The position numbers were made by a program, and so were the translations under genes. Shown piece by piece: positions 25,889-35,558 of a stretch of DNA of 64,000 bases (position 1 is its first letter; the number at the start of each line of letters is the position of its first letter). Origin of the DNA: Mucilaginibacter_A sp050955045 (GTDB lineage Bacteria; Bacteroidota; Bacteroidia; Sphingobacteriales; Sphingobacteriaceae); the NCBI GenBank assembly GCA_050955045.1, contig JBPBQV010000003.1:1-64000 (forward strand). Reading direction: 5' to 3'. The notes beneath the pieces were generated by a model, which was not told the DNA's origin, searched no databases, and saw nothing but the letters and a program-made list of their open reading frames with translations.

Positions 25889-27358
25889 ATGCTATTTGAT
25901 CCTGCCAAATTTATTGCCGAAGGTTTAACTTATGATGATGTGTTGCTGGTACCAGCGTACTCAGAAGTTTTGCCTCGCGATGTGGACACCCGCTCCTACC
26001 TTACTCGAAAAATAAAACTTAACGTTCCGATTGTTTCTGCCGCGATGGACACTGTTACCGAAGCTGCACTAGCCATTGCAATTGCGCAAGCAGGTGGAAT
26101 CGGGATGTTGCATAAAAACCTGAGCATACAGCTTCAGGCTGATGAAGTGCGCAAAGTGAAACGTTCGGAAAGCGGCATGATTCAGGATCCGGTTACATTA
26201 AAAGACGATGCGGTTATTGCTGATGCGGTAAAAATTATGAAGGAATATCGCATTGGCGGCATTCCGGTAGTTGACGGAGATCATAAACTGACAGGCATCA
26301 TCACCAACCGCGATTTGCGTTTTGAGAAAGAAATGGGCAAGCCGGTTCGCGACGTGATGACGAAAGAAAACCTGATTACGGCGCCACTTGGAACAGATTT
26401 AACGCAGGCGGAAGCAATTCTCCAAAATCATAAAATTGAGAAATTACCGGTGGTTGACAGCGAAGGCCGTTTAACTGGTTTGATTACTTTTAAAGATATT
26501 CAGAAATTCAAAAACTTCCCGGCCGCCTGTAAAGATGAGCACGGCCGTTTGCGCGTTGGTGCAGCCGTTGGCGTTACTGCCGATACATTAGATCGTGTAG
26601 ATGCGTTGGTAAAAGCTGGTGTAGATGTGATTACAATTGATACCGCGCATGGCCATTCCAAAGGTGTAATTGACCGGCTAAAAGAAGTAAAAGCCAAATA
26701 TCCAAATTTACAGGTAATTGTAGGCAATGTAGCTACAGGCGAAGGCGCTAAAGCTTTGGCCGATGCCGGTGCGGATGCCGTGAAAGTTGGTATCGGCCCG
26801 GGTTCTATTTGCACCACTCGGATTATTGCCGGCGTTGGCGTTCCGCAATTGTATGCCGTTTACGAATGTGCTAAAGCGTTAGAAGGAACAGGTGTGCCGG
26901 TGATTGCAGATGGCGGCATTAAGCATACCGGCGATATTCCGAAAGCAATTGCTGCCGGTGCCAGTTCGATCATGGCTGGTTCGCTGTTTGCCGGTGTGGA
27001 AGAATCTCCCGGAGAAATTATTATTTATGAAGGCCGCCGTTTCAAATCGTACCGCGGCATGGGTTCTATCGAAGCGATGGAACAAGGCTCGAAAGACCGC
27101 TATTTCCAGGATGTGGAAGATGATATTAAAAAATTAGTGCCCGAAGGAATTGTAGGCCGCGTGCCGGTAAAAGGAAGTTTGGCTGAAGTAATGTACCAGT
27201 ATGTTGGCGGTTTGCGCGCCAGTATGGGTTATTGCGGTGCAGCCAATATTGAAGCTTTGCAGAAAGCTAAATTTGTGCGGATAACTTCTGCCGGGATTCG
27301 CGAATCGCATCCGCATGATATTACGATTACTAAGGAAGCACCGAATTATACAAGATAA
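25889..27358 (+). CDS. guaB: Inosine-5'-monophosphate dehydrogenase
   Basis: 489 residues, standard bacterial length. The N-terminal part of the barrel has LTYDDVLLVPAYSEVLPRDVD; two CBS domains are inserted (about 95-205, with IGGIPVVD and KIEKLPVVD). The catalytic loop GPGSICTTRI holds the thioimidate-forming cysteine, and the flap is RGMGSIEAM. It oxidises IMP to XMP with NAD, the committed step to GMP. The CBS pair normally senses purine nucleotides. Monocistronic, with its own promoter and terminator. Confidence 0.97.
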   Translation: MLFDPAKFIAEGLTYDDVLLVPAYSEVLPRDVDTRSYLTRKIKLNVPIVSAAMDTVTEAALAIAIAQAGGIGMLHKNLSIQLQADEVRKVKRSESGMIQDPVTLKDDAVIADAVKIMKEYRIGGIPVVDGDHKLTGIITNRDLRFEKEMGKPVRDVMTKENLITAPLGTDLTQAEAILQNHKIEKLPVVDSEGRLTGLITFKDIQKFKNFPAACKDEHGRLRVGAAVGVTADTLDRVDALVKAGVDVITIDTAHGHSKGVIDRLKEVKAKYPNLQVIVGNVATGEGAKALADAGADAVKVGIGPGSICTTRIIAGVGVPQLYAVYECAKALEGTGVPVIADGGIKHTGDIPKAIAAGASSIMAGSLFAGVEESPGEIIIYEGRRFKSYRGMGSIEAMEQGSKDRYFQDVEDDIKKLVPEGIVGRVPVKGSLAEVMYQYVGGLRASMGYCGAANIEALQKAKFVRITSAGIRESHPHDITITKEAPNYTR

Positions 27359-27363
27359 TATAA

Positions 27364-27434
27364 ATGCTTCTTTTATCAGCATAAAAAGTGTATTGAGAAA
27401 TTAATACACTTTTTTTGTGCGGTAAAAGAAGTAT
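27364..27434. repeat. Inverted pair of dispersed motifs around the guaB terminator
   Basis: ATGCTTCTTTTA (27364-27375) and TAAAAGAAGTAT (27423-27434) are inverted copies of the GA-type motif on either side of the guaB terminator hairpin, making a nested palindrome. Confidence 0.7.
27383..27414 (+). terminator. guaB terminator
   Basis: 12-bp stem AAAAAGTGTATT (27383-27394) / AATACACTTTTT (27403-27414), 8-base loop, followed by a T-run. Begins 25 bases after the guaB stop. Confidence 0.88.
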
Positions 27435-27556
27435 TAAGGAAATAACGTTAGTGAACTTTTGAATTCGCCAGAAAAAACTAATCCTAAACCATTTATCAGC
27501 TAACTGTTAATTAACACAATCAAAGATTTTTTATCAATGCTATACTACTCTAAAAC

Positions 27557-29701
27557 ATGAACCGATTAATTTATTTACCATTACTTTCAGTTTTAACCAT
27601 TTCGGTTTTTTCTAATCCAAGCTTTGGACAGACAGAAAACGGCAACGCTGCATTTTCTGCCGCTAATCCATTTTTTGCACCAAGTACACTGCCTTTTCAG
27701 GCTCCGGCCTTCGATAAAATCAAAAACAGCGATTTTAAACCGGCGATGGAAGAAGGTATCCGTCAGCATCTGGCAGAAATACAAAAAATTGCCAATAATC
27801 CTGCTGCGCCTACTTTTGAAAACACGCTGGTAGCAATGGAAAAAAGCGGTCGTTTGCTAGATCGGGTTGATGGTATTTTTAGTTTACTTACCGGCGCCAA
27901 TACCAATTCCGAACTACAAAAAGCAGAGCAGGACGAAGCGCCAAAATTATCTGCCAATAATGATGCGACTTACTTAAATACCAAACTATTCAAACGCGTA
28001 GAAGCTGTTTACCAGAAACGCAATGACTTAAAGCTGGATGCCGAATCGAAACGTTTGGCCGAATATGAATACGAAAACTTTGTGCTTGCCGGAGCGCGGT
28101 TATCAGAACAGGATAAAGAGAACCTGAAAAAACTGAACCAGGAAGAAGCTTCGTTAAGGGCAAAATTTAGTAATCAATTATTGGCCGGAACCAAAGCAGG
28201 CGCACTGGTTGTAGATAGCAAAGAAGAACTGGCTGGTTTATCTGAAGGCGCGATAGCTGCTGCTGCACAAAATGCTAAAGCTGCCGGTTTTTCCGGGAAA
28301 TGGCTGATTTCTTTGCAAAATACTACGCAGCAGCCCGAACTGCAATCGTTAACTAATCGTGCTACGCGCCAGAAACTGTTTGAAGCTTCCGTAAACCGTA
28401 CCGAAAAAGGCGACGCCAATGATACGCGTGCTACGATTGTACGTATTGCGCAAATCAGGGCACAAAAAGCTAAATTGTTGGGTTTCCCCAATTATGCTGC
28501 TTGGAAACTGCAAAACCAGATGGCCAAAACGCCGGAAGCGGTAGAACAGTTTTTAAGCAAAGTTGCGCCGCCTACGATAGCTGGTGCAAAAAAGGAAGCT
28601 GCGGATATTCAGGCTCTGATCGACCAGCAAAATGGTGGATTTAAATTACAGCCTTGGGATTGGAATTTTTATGCAGAGCAGGTTCGTAAAGCAAAGTTCG
28701 ATCTGGATCAAAACCAGGTGAAACCTTATCTGGAGATAGATAACGTGCTTAGAAACGGCGTTTTTTATGCTGCAAATTTGCTTTACGGCTTGAATTTTAA
28801 AGAGCGTAAAGACTTGCCGGTTTGGCAAGCCGACGTACGAGTTTTTGACGTTTTTGATAAAGATGGCAGCCAAATTGCTTTGTTTTACTGTGATTATTAC
28901 AAACGCGACAATAAAAGAGGCGGCGCCTGGATGAGTAATTTGGTTGGACAATCGAAGTTGCTTGGCACAAAACCTGTTATTTATAATGTAGCTAACTTAA
29001 CCAAACCAGCTCCTGGTCAGCCAGCTTTAATTAGTTTTAGTGATGTAACTACCATGTTCCACGAGTTTGGCCACGCGCTGCACGGTTTATTTGCCAGTCA
29101 GCAATATCCAAGTTTATCAGGAACCAGCACTGCACGTGATTTTGTAGAATTCCCTTCTCAATTTAACGAGCACTGGGCGATGGATCCGAAAGTGTTTAAA
29201 CATTATGCTGTTCATTACAAAACTGGCGAACCAATGCCGCAGGAACTGGCAGATAAAATAAAGAAAGCGGCCACATTTAACCAAGGTTACGGCACAACAG
29301 AACTCTTGGCTGCTGATTACCTGGATTTACAATGGCACACGCTTTCCGCAGATGCGCAAGTACCAGATGTTGATAAATTTGAAGCGGATGCCTTACACAA
29401 AACCGGCGTGGATTTGCCACAGGTGCCGCCGCGTTACCGTTCTACTTATTTCTCCCACATTTGGGGCAGCGGTTATGCCGCTGGTTATTATGCTTATATG
29501 TGGACTTCCATGCTGGATAACGATGCATATTCTTGGTTTGAAGAGCATGGCGGATTAACGCGTGCAAACGGACAGCGTTTTCGAGATATGGTTCTATCAC
29601 GAGGAAATACTGAGGATTTGGGCAAGCTGTTTAAAGATTTTCGCGGCCACAATCCAGACATCAATCCAATGCTGCAAAACCGGGGATTAGTTGCCAGATA
29701 A
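27557..29701 (+). CDS. Secreted M3-family metallopeptidase (peptidyl-dipeptidase Dcp-like)
   Basis: 714 residues. A signal peptide (about 1-25, PSFGQ) is followed by the mostly helical M3 fold. The zinc site is MFHEFGHALHGLFAS, with HExxH and a downstream Glu in FVEFPSQFNEHW; the C-terminal part carries RSTYFSHIWGSGYAAGYYAYMW, the substrate-binding tyrosine loop of this family. Likely a periplasmic peptidyl-dipeptidase that removes C-terminal dipeptides. Single gene with a terminator. Confidence 0.92.
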   Translation: MNRLIYLPLLSVLTISVFSNPSFGQTENGNAAFSAANPFFAPSTLPFQAPAFDKIKNSDFKPAMEEGIRQHLAEIQKIANNPAAPTFENTLVAMEKSGRLLDRVDGIFSLLTGANTNSELQKAEQDEAPKLSANNDATYLNTKLFKRVEAVYQKRNDLKLDAESKRLAEYEYENFVLAGARLSEQDKENLKKLNQEEASLRAKFSNQLLAGTKAGALVVDSKEELAGLSEGAIAAAAQNAKAAGFSGKWLISLQNTTQQPELQSLTNRATRQKLFEASVNRTEKGDANDTRATIVRIAQIRAQKAKLLGFPNYAAWKLQNQMAKTPEAVEQFLSKVAPPTIAGAKKEAADIQALIDQQNGGFKLQPWDWNFYAEQVRKAKFDLDQNQVKPYLEIDNVLRNGVFYAANLLYGLNFKERKDLPVWQADVRVFDVFDKDGSQIALFYCDYYKRDNKRGGAWMSNLVGQSKLLGTKPVIYNVANLTKPAPGQPALISFSDVTTMFHEFGHALHGLFASQQYPSLSGTSTARDFVEFPSQFNEHWAMDPKVFKHYAVHYKTGEPMPQELADKIKKAATFNQGYGTTELLAADYLDLQWHTLSADAQVPDVDKFEADALHKTGVDLPQVPPRYRSTYFSHIWGSGYAAGYYAYMWTSMLDNDAYSWFEEHGGLTRANGQRFRDMVLSRGNTEDLGKLFKDFRGHNPDINPMLQNRGLVAR

Positions 29702-29729
29702 ATTTTATCTGCAAAAAGCATTTTGAAAT

Positions 29730-29741
29730 ATGCTTCTTTTA
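29730..29741 (-). repeat. Dispersed TAAAANNAGYAT motif (GA type)
   Basis: ATGCTTCTTTTA on the + strand just after the M3 peptidase gene and before its terminator hairpin. Confidence 0.65.
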
Positions 29742-29747
29742 TCACCT

Positions 29748-29787
29748 AAAAAATGGCTTTTCATTCGACAGATGAAACGCCATTTTT
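29748..29787 (+). terminator. Terminator of the M3 peptidase gene
   Basis: AAAATGGC-TTTTCAT pairs with ATGAAA-CGCCATTTT across a 7-base loop, with a T-run after the right arm. Confidence 0.78.
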
Positions 29788-29862
29788 GTATCAATCCTTT
29801 AGGAGCTTTGTCATCAGCATGATCGTTCGGATTGAGAAATCAATTCCCACAGCACAATATGC

Positions 29863-30735
29863 TTAATGCTCCCGAACTCTCCTCTTCAAAACGCCGCCAG
29901 CCGCTTCTTTAATTGTACTGGTAAAAATAAAAGCATTCGGATCGAGGTGATGAACCATATTTTTTAATCTTCTAACTTCTAATCGGGTTACTACCGTAAA
30001 TACAATATCACAGTCCTGACTGATTTTGAAACTGTCTTTTAAAAAGCCGCGTTCGCCTTTGTAAATAGTTATGCCGCGGCCTAATTCCATGACCAGTTTT
30101 TCTTTAATTGGTTCGCTTTGTCCGGAAATAATGGTTACGCCGGTGTATTCTTCCAAACCTTCAATCACAAAACTAATGGTTTTGGAAGCGGTGTAATACG
30201 TAAGAATAGAGTACAATGCCGTTGGCAAGCCAAGTTTAACTGCGGCAATCAAAAAAATAATAACATTGATGCCTAAAATAATTTCGCTGATGGTAAAACT
30301 GATTCGTTTGTTGGTGTACAACGCAAGCACTTCTATCCCATCCAAAGCGCAGCCGCCGCGCATGGATAAACCGACACCAATTCCCATAAAAACACCACCA
30401 AAAATGGAAACCAGTAATTTATCGGAAGTGATTTGCGGATATGGAATAAAAAGCAAACAAAGTCCAAGTCCGATTACAGCAGCAAGCGTTTTTAAAGCAA
30501 ACGTGTAATTGATCTGATAAGCACCCATAATAATCAGCGGAAGGTTGGCCACAATAATTACATAAGCAATATTGATATGATACAACTCATGAATGAGCAA
30601 AGAAATACCGGTTACGCCGCCATCAAAAAACTGGTTAGGCACTAAAAATCCTTTTAAAGCAAAACCGCAAAATAAAATGCCGGCAATGGTAGAAAGTGTA
30701 TCAGTTATGGTTTGCGACCATGCTATGCTTTTCAT
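29863..30735 (-). CDS. YitT family membrane protein (DUF161/DUF2179)
   Basis: 290 residues: five or six membrane segments in the first 210 residues, with the family signature FFDGGVTGISLLIHELYHIN and GGCALDGIEVLALYTNKR, and a C-terminal cytoplasmic DUF2179 domain (YKGERGFLKDSFKISQDCDIVFTVVT). No transport substrate is established for the family. Starts 6 bases after the HD gene stop, so it is co-transcribed with it. Confidence 0.9.
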   Translation of the reverse strand: MKSIAWSQTITDTLSTIAGILFCGFALKGFLVPNQFFDGGVTGISLLIHELYHINIAYVIIVANLPLIIMGAYQINYTFALKTLAAVIGLGLCLLFIPYPQITSDKLLVSIFGGVFMGIGVGLSMRGGCALDGIEVLALYTNKRISFTISEIILGINVIIFLIAAVKLGLPTALYSILTYYTASKTISFVIEGLEEYTGVTIISGQSEPIKEKLVMELGRGITIYKGERGFLKDSFKISQDCDIVFTVVTRLEVRRLKNMVHHLDPNAFIFTSTIKEAAGGVLKRRVREH

Positions 30736-30741
30736 TAAATT

Positions 30742-31329
30742 TTATTTAATTTTTGATTTAACCAGTGCCAAATGTGCTTCTTTTATGGCCTGTTTTTGTT
30801 GAATGGCTGTTGGCGTAAAATAATGGTGGCTTTCTAAAAAACACACCTGCAACCGGTTCCATTCATCTGTAGTATTTAAAAAGCCGAAGATAGAAAGCTC
30901 GGCGAAAAGTTTATCACCAATCGTAAAAAAATCATCTCGGCCTAAATAATCCAAATCAGCATCAGCCAGAATTTCCTCCAGATGGTTTTTGGGTGATTGC
31001 GGAATCAGAGTAGCCATAATCATTCCGCAGATACGGTCAATTTCTTCAGTTGTGTAATTGTAATCTGGCAGAAACTGTTTGGCAATCCGGCAGGATTCTT
31101 CTTCATGGTTTTGCGCTCCTTTTAAAAAACCAGAATCATGAAACCAGGCCGCTGTGAGCAGCAGCTTCATTTCGTAATCGCTGATATTTTCCTGTTTGCC
31201 CAGCTTTTCCGCGGCATCATAAACATCCTGAGTGTGTTCGATGCTATGATAAGATAAATGCGGAGGTAATTTGCTTAACTTGTTTAAAATAAACTGACCC
31301 GCATTTTCAAATTGCATATTCTGAAGCAT
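30742..31329 (-). CDS. HD-domain metal-dependent phosphohydrolase-like protein
   Basis: 195 residues. The HD metal ligands are visible: His in YHSIEHTQDVYDAA, the His-Asp pair in AAWFHDSGFLKGAQNHEEE, and a distal Asp in EILADADLDYLGRDDF. Such proteins hydrolyse nucleotides or phosphomonoesters in the cytoplasm; this small single-domain type is functionally unassigned. First gene of a two-gene unit with YitT. Codons near its end contain GTGCTTCTTTTA (30774), a one-base variant of the dispersed motif. Confidence 0.85.
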   Translation of the reverse strand: MLQNMQFENAGQFILNKLSKLPPHLSYHSIEHTQDVYDAAEKLGKQENISDYEMKLLLTAAWFHDSGFLKGAQNHEEESCRIAKQFLPDYNYTTEEIDRICGMIMATLIPQSPKNHLEEILADADLDYLGRDDFFTIGDKLFAELSIFGFLNTTDEWNRLQVCFLESHHYFTPTAIQQKQAIKEAHLALVKSKIK

Positions 31330-31810
31330 GTTGTGTAGGCTAATATATTAAATGTTTTGTTTAGTCGATCAATCCTTCCCTTCTGATTTGGTTTTTACCA
31401 ATGCTTTTCAAATCAGCGAAGTAAAACCAAAACATAAATTTACTGACATAAAAACAGTACGGATGAAGTAGTTTTTAGGTTCTCAGGATTGAGGACTGAT
31501 TAAACTTAAGTTATCTCAACACAAAAAAATAGAATTAATTTATAAGTCTGATTTTTAAAAGCCTTTTGTAATAGGTTGAAAATCTATAAATTAAGTAAAC
31601 ATTGTAATCTAGATCAAATAAATTTATTTAAAACCCGATTGAACTTGCACAAATAAAAGGTTCGTTATAATTTAGCCTACTAAATTAATAGACTTTATGG
31701 ACTACTTTTTTTATCAATCTTTTTTATCCGTTTGTTTAGGTTGTTGTGTTTATAAATGTCATGTAATTCAAAACTAAAATTTCCAAATTATTATCTCTTC
31801 ACTCTGTTAA
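31330..31810. other. 481-base divergent intergenic region upstream of the TonB receptor
   Basis: No gene seen. It holds an inverted repeat, CTGATTTG (31383-31390) and CAAATCAG (31409-31416), with inner TTTGGTTTTTAC/GTAAAACCAAA similarity, and a one-base variant of the dispersed motif, TAAAAACAGTAC (31449-31460). The rest is AT-rich and probably carries promoters for both divergent units; no exact TAnnTTTG was found. Confidence 0.5.
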
Positions 31811-34741
31811 ATGAAAATTTCTACTTCTACTTTTAAAACCAAATTTTTACTGGTTTTACTGTTTCTCCCTTTTTTCTCGTTTGCCCAAATGAACGACAAT
31901 TACATTTTAAGCGGCATTGTTAAAGATGATACCGGCCAGCCGTTGCCCAGTGTTTCTGTAAAAATAAAAGGCAGCACTACGGGCACAACTTCAAATCTAC
32001 AAGGCAAGTTTTCTATTACCAGCAATGCTAAATTTCCGATTCGGATTGTTTTTTCCAGCATTGGTTTCCTGCCGCAAGAATTTGAAGTGAAAAATTCCAG
32101 CAGTTTGCTAAGCGTGCAACTGGTTACACAATCTTTAATCGTAAACGAAGTAGTGGTTACGGCTTCCCGGCAGGAAGAAAAAATACTACGTTCGCCGGTT
32201 GCCATAGAAAAGCTGGATATCCGCGCCATTCGCAATTCTCCGGCACCAAGTTTTTACGATGCACTGGAAAATGTGAAAGGCGTACAAATGATTACTTCCA
32301 GTTTAACGTTTAAAGTGCCTAACACGCGTGGTTTTAATATTCCGAACAACTTCCGTTTCATGCAGCTGGTTGATGGCGTGGATATGCAGGCTGCTACATT
32401 GGGCGTTCCGCTTGGAAATGCCATCGGCCCAACCGAGCTGGATATTGCCAGTATTGAAATTACGCCAGGCGCAGCTTCGGCTTTATATGGCATGAATGCG
32501 ATTAACGGAATGGCAAATCTGATCACCAAAAATCCGTTTACTTATCAGGGATTGAGTATTTACCAGCGCACCGGTGTTAACCATGTTGATGGTATTGATG
32601 TTAGTCCAAGCGTTTTAACTGAAACAGCGTTGCGTTATGCCAAAGCCTTCAACAAAAAATTAGCTTTTAAGGTAAATGGAAGCTACATGCACGGTACAGA
32701 CTGGATTTCTAACACCAGATTAGACCAAAACACCAACAATCTAAAAAGCGCAAACCCTGCTTATCCTGCTTTAAATGGAGCCAATAATGCTGCTTTCGAT
32801 GGCTGGAACAAATATGGCGATGATGCGCTTGCCGGAAGTAATGTGGTTTCCATCAGCGGTTTAACCATTAACGGACAAGCAAACCAGACTTTACGTGTTG
32901 CCCGTACTGGTTATTACGAAAAAGATTTGGTTAGTCCGGAAGTGAAGAATTTAAAGTTTGATGCTTCTTTACATTTCCGCCCGACCGAGCATACCGAAAT
33001 TAGTTACACCTATCGTATTGGTGAGATGGACGGAACTTTTCAGCGTGGAAATAAAATCCGTTTGCAGGATGTAATCGTTCAAAATCACAGCTTGGAAGTT
33101 AAAGGAAAGAATTTCAAACTTTTGGGCTACGTTTCCCTGGAAAATACTGGAAAATCTTACAACGTAAAACCATTGGCTGATAATCTGGATTTGGCCAGCG
33201 GCGGCAGTAATACCGTTTGGGCAGCAAAATACAAAGCAGCGTTAACTTCGCAATTAGCCAATGGCGTTGACTTGGCAACTGCAAATAATCTGGCTCGTAC
33301 CGCAGCAGATGCGGGAAGAGTTGAACCCGGAACGCAAGCTTTTAATGATCTTAAAAACACCATTATCGGCATCAATAATTGGGATATAAAATCAAGTACC
33401 ATCCCGGATGCACCGGCAACCGGCGGAGCGGCATTAGTTCAAAACAGCAGATTGTATCATACCGAAGGCCAGTGGGATTTATCAAAAACAGTTAAAATTT
33501 TTGATTTACTGATTGGTGCCGATGCCCGTATTTACCAGGTAATTCCGGATGGCAATAACTTCGTGGATTTTTCTCGCGCTATTGCTGACCGGAATACGCC
33601 GCTTGCCGACGGCAGTTTTGGTAATGATGTGTATTATAAAAAGTTTGGCGGTTTTACCCAGGTTACCAAAACCTTTTTTGAGGAAAAATTGAAACTATTT
33701 GGTTCGTTGCGGTTTGATTACAACCCTGAATTCAACCCAAAACTGACACCACGTATTGCTGCGGTTTACTCTCCTACCGATAACCATAATTTCCGCATTA
33801 CTTATCAGCAAGGTTACCGTTTCCCGGCATTGTTTGAGGCTTTATCTTATGTAAATAATGGTCGTGTAAAAAGAGTTGGCAGTTTGTCTTACATCAACGA
33901 TGGTTTAGGTTATCTGGATAACAGTTACACGCAAGCTTCCGTAGTAAACTTTAACGCCGCAGTAGCCGCCGCCGGAAATACAGATGCCGCAGCCTTAGCA
34001 AACCGTAATTTGCTACAAGTTGCAAATTTGCCAAAAGCGCAGCCGGAAGGAATCAGTTCTTTTGAAGCCGGTTACAAAGGTGTTTTGTTTGATAATAAAG
34101 TAGTAGTTGATTTAGATGCATACAGCAACATTTACACCGGATTTTTAGGTCAGGTGCAAGTTTTTGTCCCTAAAGGAACTACCGTTGGTTCAGACGCTTC
34201 TATTCTGGCGATGCTGGACAGGAACCGTGATGCGACAACGGCAACCACCACAACGGCTGCAAGTGCAGGGCAAGATCGGTATCGTGTTTACACAAACGCT
34301 AAAAACAAGTATCATAATTACGGCTCTGCTTTGGGCATCACTTACAATTTCTACAAACGTTTCAGCATTGCGGGTAACGCCAGCTATAATAAACTGGCTG
34401 CCAATAAAACGGATGATATTTTTGTAACCGGCTTTAACACGCCAATTTTATCAACCAACCTTTCTTTTGGCAACCGGGAAATTATTAAAAATGTAGGCTT
34501 CAACGTAATCTACAAATGGCAACGAGGATTTTTGTGGGAAAGTCCGTTGGTTACAGGTGCTGTTCCTGCTGTTCACACGTTTGATGCGCAGGTTAGTTTG
34601 CGCGTTCCTCAATACAAAGCCAACTTTAAAATGGGTGCAACTGATTTGCTGAACCGTCGTTACATTCAATATGCGGGCGGACCAACGCTTGGTGGTTTGT
34701 ATTACGTGGCTATTACGTTGGATGGATTATTGAACAATTAA
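31811..34741 (+). CDS. TonB-dependent outer-membrane receptor
   Basis: 976 residues. Signal peptide (1-25, FSFAQ), then a carboxypeptidase-regulatory-like beta-sandwich (about 31-110, GIVKDDTGQPLPSVSVKIKG), a plug domain (EKLDIRAIRNSPAPSFYDAL, DIASIEITPGAASALYGMNA) and a long beta-barrel. This domain order is typical of Bacteroidota TonB receptors, but no SusD partner follows, so it is more likely a metal-chelate, vitamin or small-ligand importer than a Sus-type glycan transporter. No ligand can be named. Confidence 0.93.
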   Translation: MKISTSTFKTKFLLVLLFLPFFSFAQMNDNYILSGIVKDDTGQPLPSVSVKIKGSTTGTTSNLQGKFSITSNAKFPIRIVFSSIGFLPQEFEVKNSSSLLSVQLVTQSLIVNEVVVTASRQEEKILRSPVAIEKLDIRAIRNSPAPSFYDALENVKGVQMITSSLTFKVPNTRGFNIPNNFRFMQLVDGVDMQAATLGVPLGNAIGPTELDIASIEITPGAASALYGMNAINGMANLITKNPFTYQGLSIYQRTGVNHVDGIDVSPSVLTETALRYAKAFNKKLAFKVNGSYMHGTDWISNTRLDQNTNNLKSANPAYPALNGANNAAFDGWNKYGDDALAGSNVVSISGLTINGQANQTLRVARTGYYEKDLVSPEVKNLKFDASLHFRPTEHTEISYTYRIGEMDGTFQRGNKIRLQDVIVQNHSLEVKGKNFKLLGYVSLENTGKSYNVKPLADNLDLASGGSNTVWAAKYKAALTSQLANGVDLATANNLARTAADAGRVEPGTQAFNDLKNTIIGINNWDIKSSTIPDAPATGGAALVQNSRLYHTEGQWDLSKTVKIFDLLIGADARIYQVIPDGNNFVDFSRAIADRNTPLADGSFGNDVYYKKFGGFTQVTKTFFEEKLKLFGSLRFDYNPEFNPKLTPRIAAVYSPTDNHNFRITYQQGYRFPALFEALSYVNNGRVKRVGSLSYINDGLGYLDNSYTQASVVNFNAAVAAAGNTDAAALANRNLLQVANLPKAQPEGISSFEAGYKGVLFDNKVVVDLDAYSNIYTGFLGQVQVFVPKGTTVGSDASILAMLDRNRDATTATTTTAASAGQDRYRVYTNAKNKYHNYGSALGITYNFYKRFSIAGNASYNKLAANKTDDIFVTGFNTPILSTNLSFGNREIIKNVGFNVIYKWQRGFLWESPLVTGAVPAVHTFDAQVSLRVPQYKANFKMGATDLLNRRYIQYAGGPTLGGLYYVAITLDGLLNN

Positions 34742-34742
34742 C

Positions 34743-34844
34743 ATACTGTTTTTACCGGCATAAAAACAGCAAGGGAAGCATAACAGCTTCCCTTCTTTAT
34801 TACATTTAATTTTTGCTTGAATTTTTGCCCGATAAAAGAAGCAT
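34743..34844. repeat. Group of three dispersed-motif copies between the TonB receptor and TsaC-like genes
   Basis: ATACTGTTTTTA (34743-34754) is followed after six bases by TAAAAACAGCAA (34761-34772, last base variant), a direct hairpin. TAAAAGAAGCAT (34833-34844) lies 36 bases before the next start. A terminator sits between. Confidence 0.7.
34771..34794 (+). terminator. Terminator of the TonB receptor gene
   Basis: 9-bp stem AAGGGAAGC / GCTTCCCTT with a 6-base loop; only a short T-run follows, so efficiency is uncertain. Confidence 0.7.
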
Positions 34845-34880
34845 CAAACCTTTTTTTGCTTCAAACATTTACAAAGTATT

Positions 34881-35501
34881 ATGCTGCTGAAAATCTATCC
34901 TGAAAATCCAAGTCCAAAAGCCATTGCACAAGTGGCCGAAGTATTGCGCAAAGGCGGTTTGGTAATTTATCCAACCGATACCGTTTACGGTTTAGGCTGT
35001 GATATCACCAATCACAGAGCAATTGAAGCCGTTTGCCAGTTACGAAAACTAAACCCTAACAAAGCCAATTTATCTTTTATCTGTTACGATCTCAGCGATA
35101 TTTCCAGCTACATCAAACCGATAGACAATACTGTTTTTAGAGTGCTAAAAAAAGCATTGCCCGGTCCGTTTACTTTTATTTTTAATGCAAGTGGTTTGGT
35201 GCCAAAGCTCATTAGCTCCAACAAAAAAACAGTTGGCATCAGGATTCCGGACAACAATATTCCGCGCGAAATTGTAAAAGCGCTGGGCAATCCAATTCTC
35301 ACCACTTCAATTAAAGATGATGACGATATTTTAGAATATTCTACCGATCCGGAACTGATTTATGAGAAATATCAAAATTTGGTTGACGTTGTCATCGATG
35401 GTGGTTATGGCGATAATATCGCTTCAACTGTGGTAGATTGTACTTCGGGCGAGTTTGATATTATCCGCGAAGGGAAAGGCGATTTGCAGGAATTTTTGTA
35501 A
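34881..35501 (+). CDS. L-threonylcarbamoyladenylate synthase-like (TsaC/YciO/Sua5 family)
   Basis: 206 residues, a single YrdC-like domain. GGLVIYPTDTVYGLGCD is the nucleotide/threonine pocket motif; KANLSFICYDLSDIS and GPFTFIFNAS follow, then VGIRIPDNNIPREIVKALG and the C-terminal STVVDCTSGEFDIIREGKG. TsaC-type enzymes make threonylcarbamoyl-AMP for t6A37 of tRNA. The PNKANLSFIC segment looks more like the YciO branch, whose activity is weaker or different, so the exact role is uncertain. Confidence 0.87.
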   Translation: MLLKIYPENPSPKAIAQVAEVLRKGGLVIYPTDTVYGLGCDITNHRAIEAVCQLRKLNPNKANLSFICYDLSDISSYIKPIDNTVFRVLKKALPGPFTFIFNASGLVPKLISSNKKTVGIRIPDNNIPREIVKALGNPILTTSIKDDDDILEYSTDPELIYEKYQNLVDVVIDGGYGDNIASTVVDCTSGEFDIIREGKGDLQEFL

Positions 35502-35502
35502 A

Positions 35503-35514
35503 ATACTGTTTTTA
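35503..35514 (-). repeat. Dispersed TAAAANNAGYAT motif (AC type)
   Basis: ATACTGTTTTTA on the + strand, starting two bases after the TsaC-like stop. Another copy (35128) lies inside that gene. Confidence 0.65.
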
Positions 35515-35558
35515 AGCACGGTTTTTTCTATAGATAAATTGTATTAGCCGATCTATCT

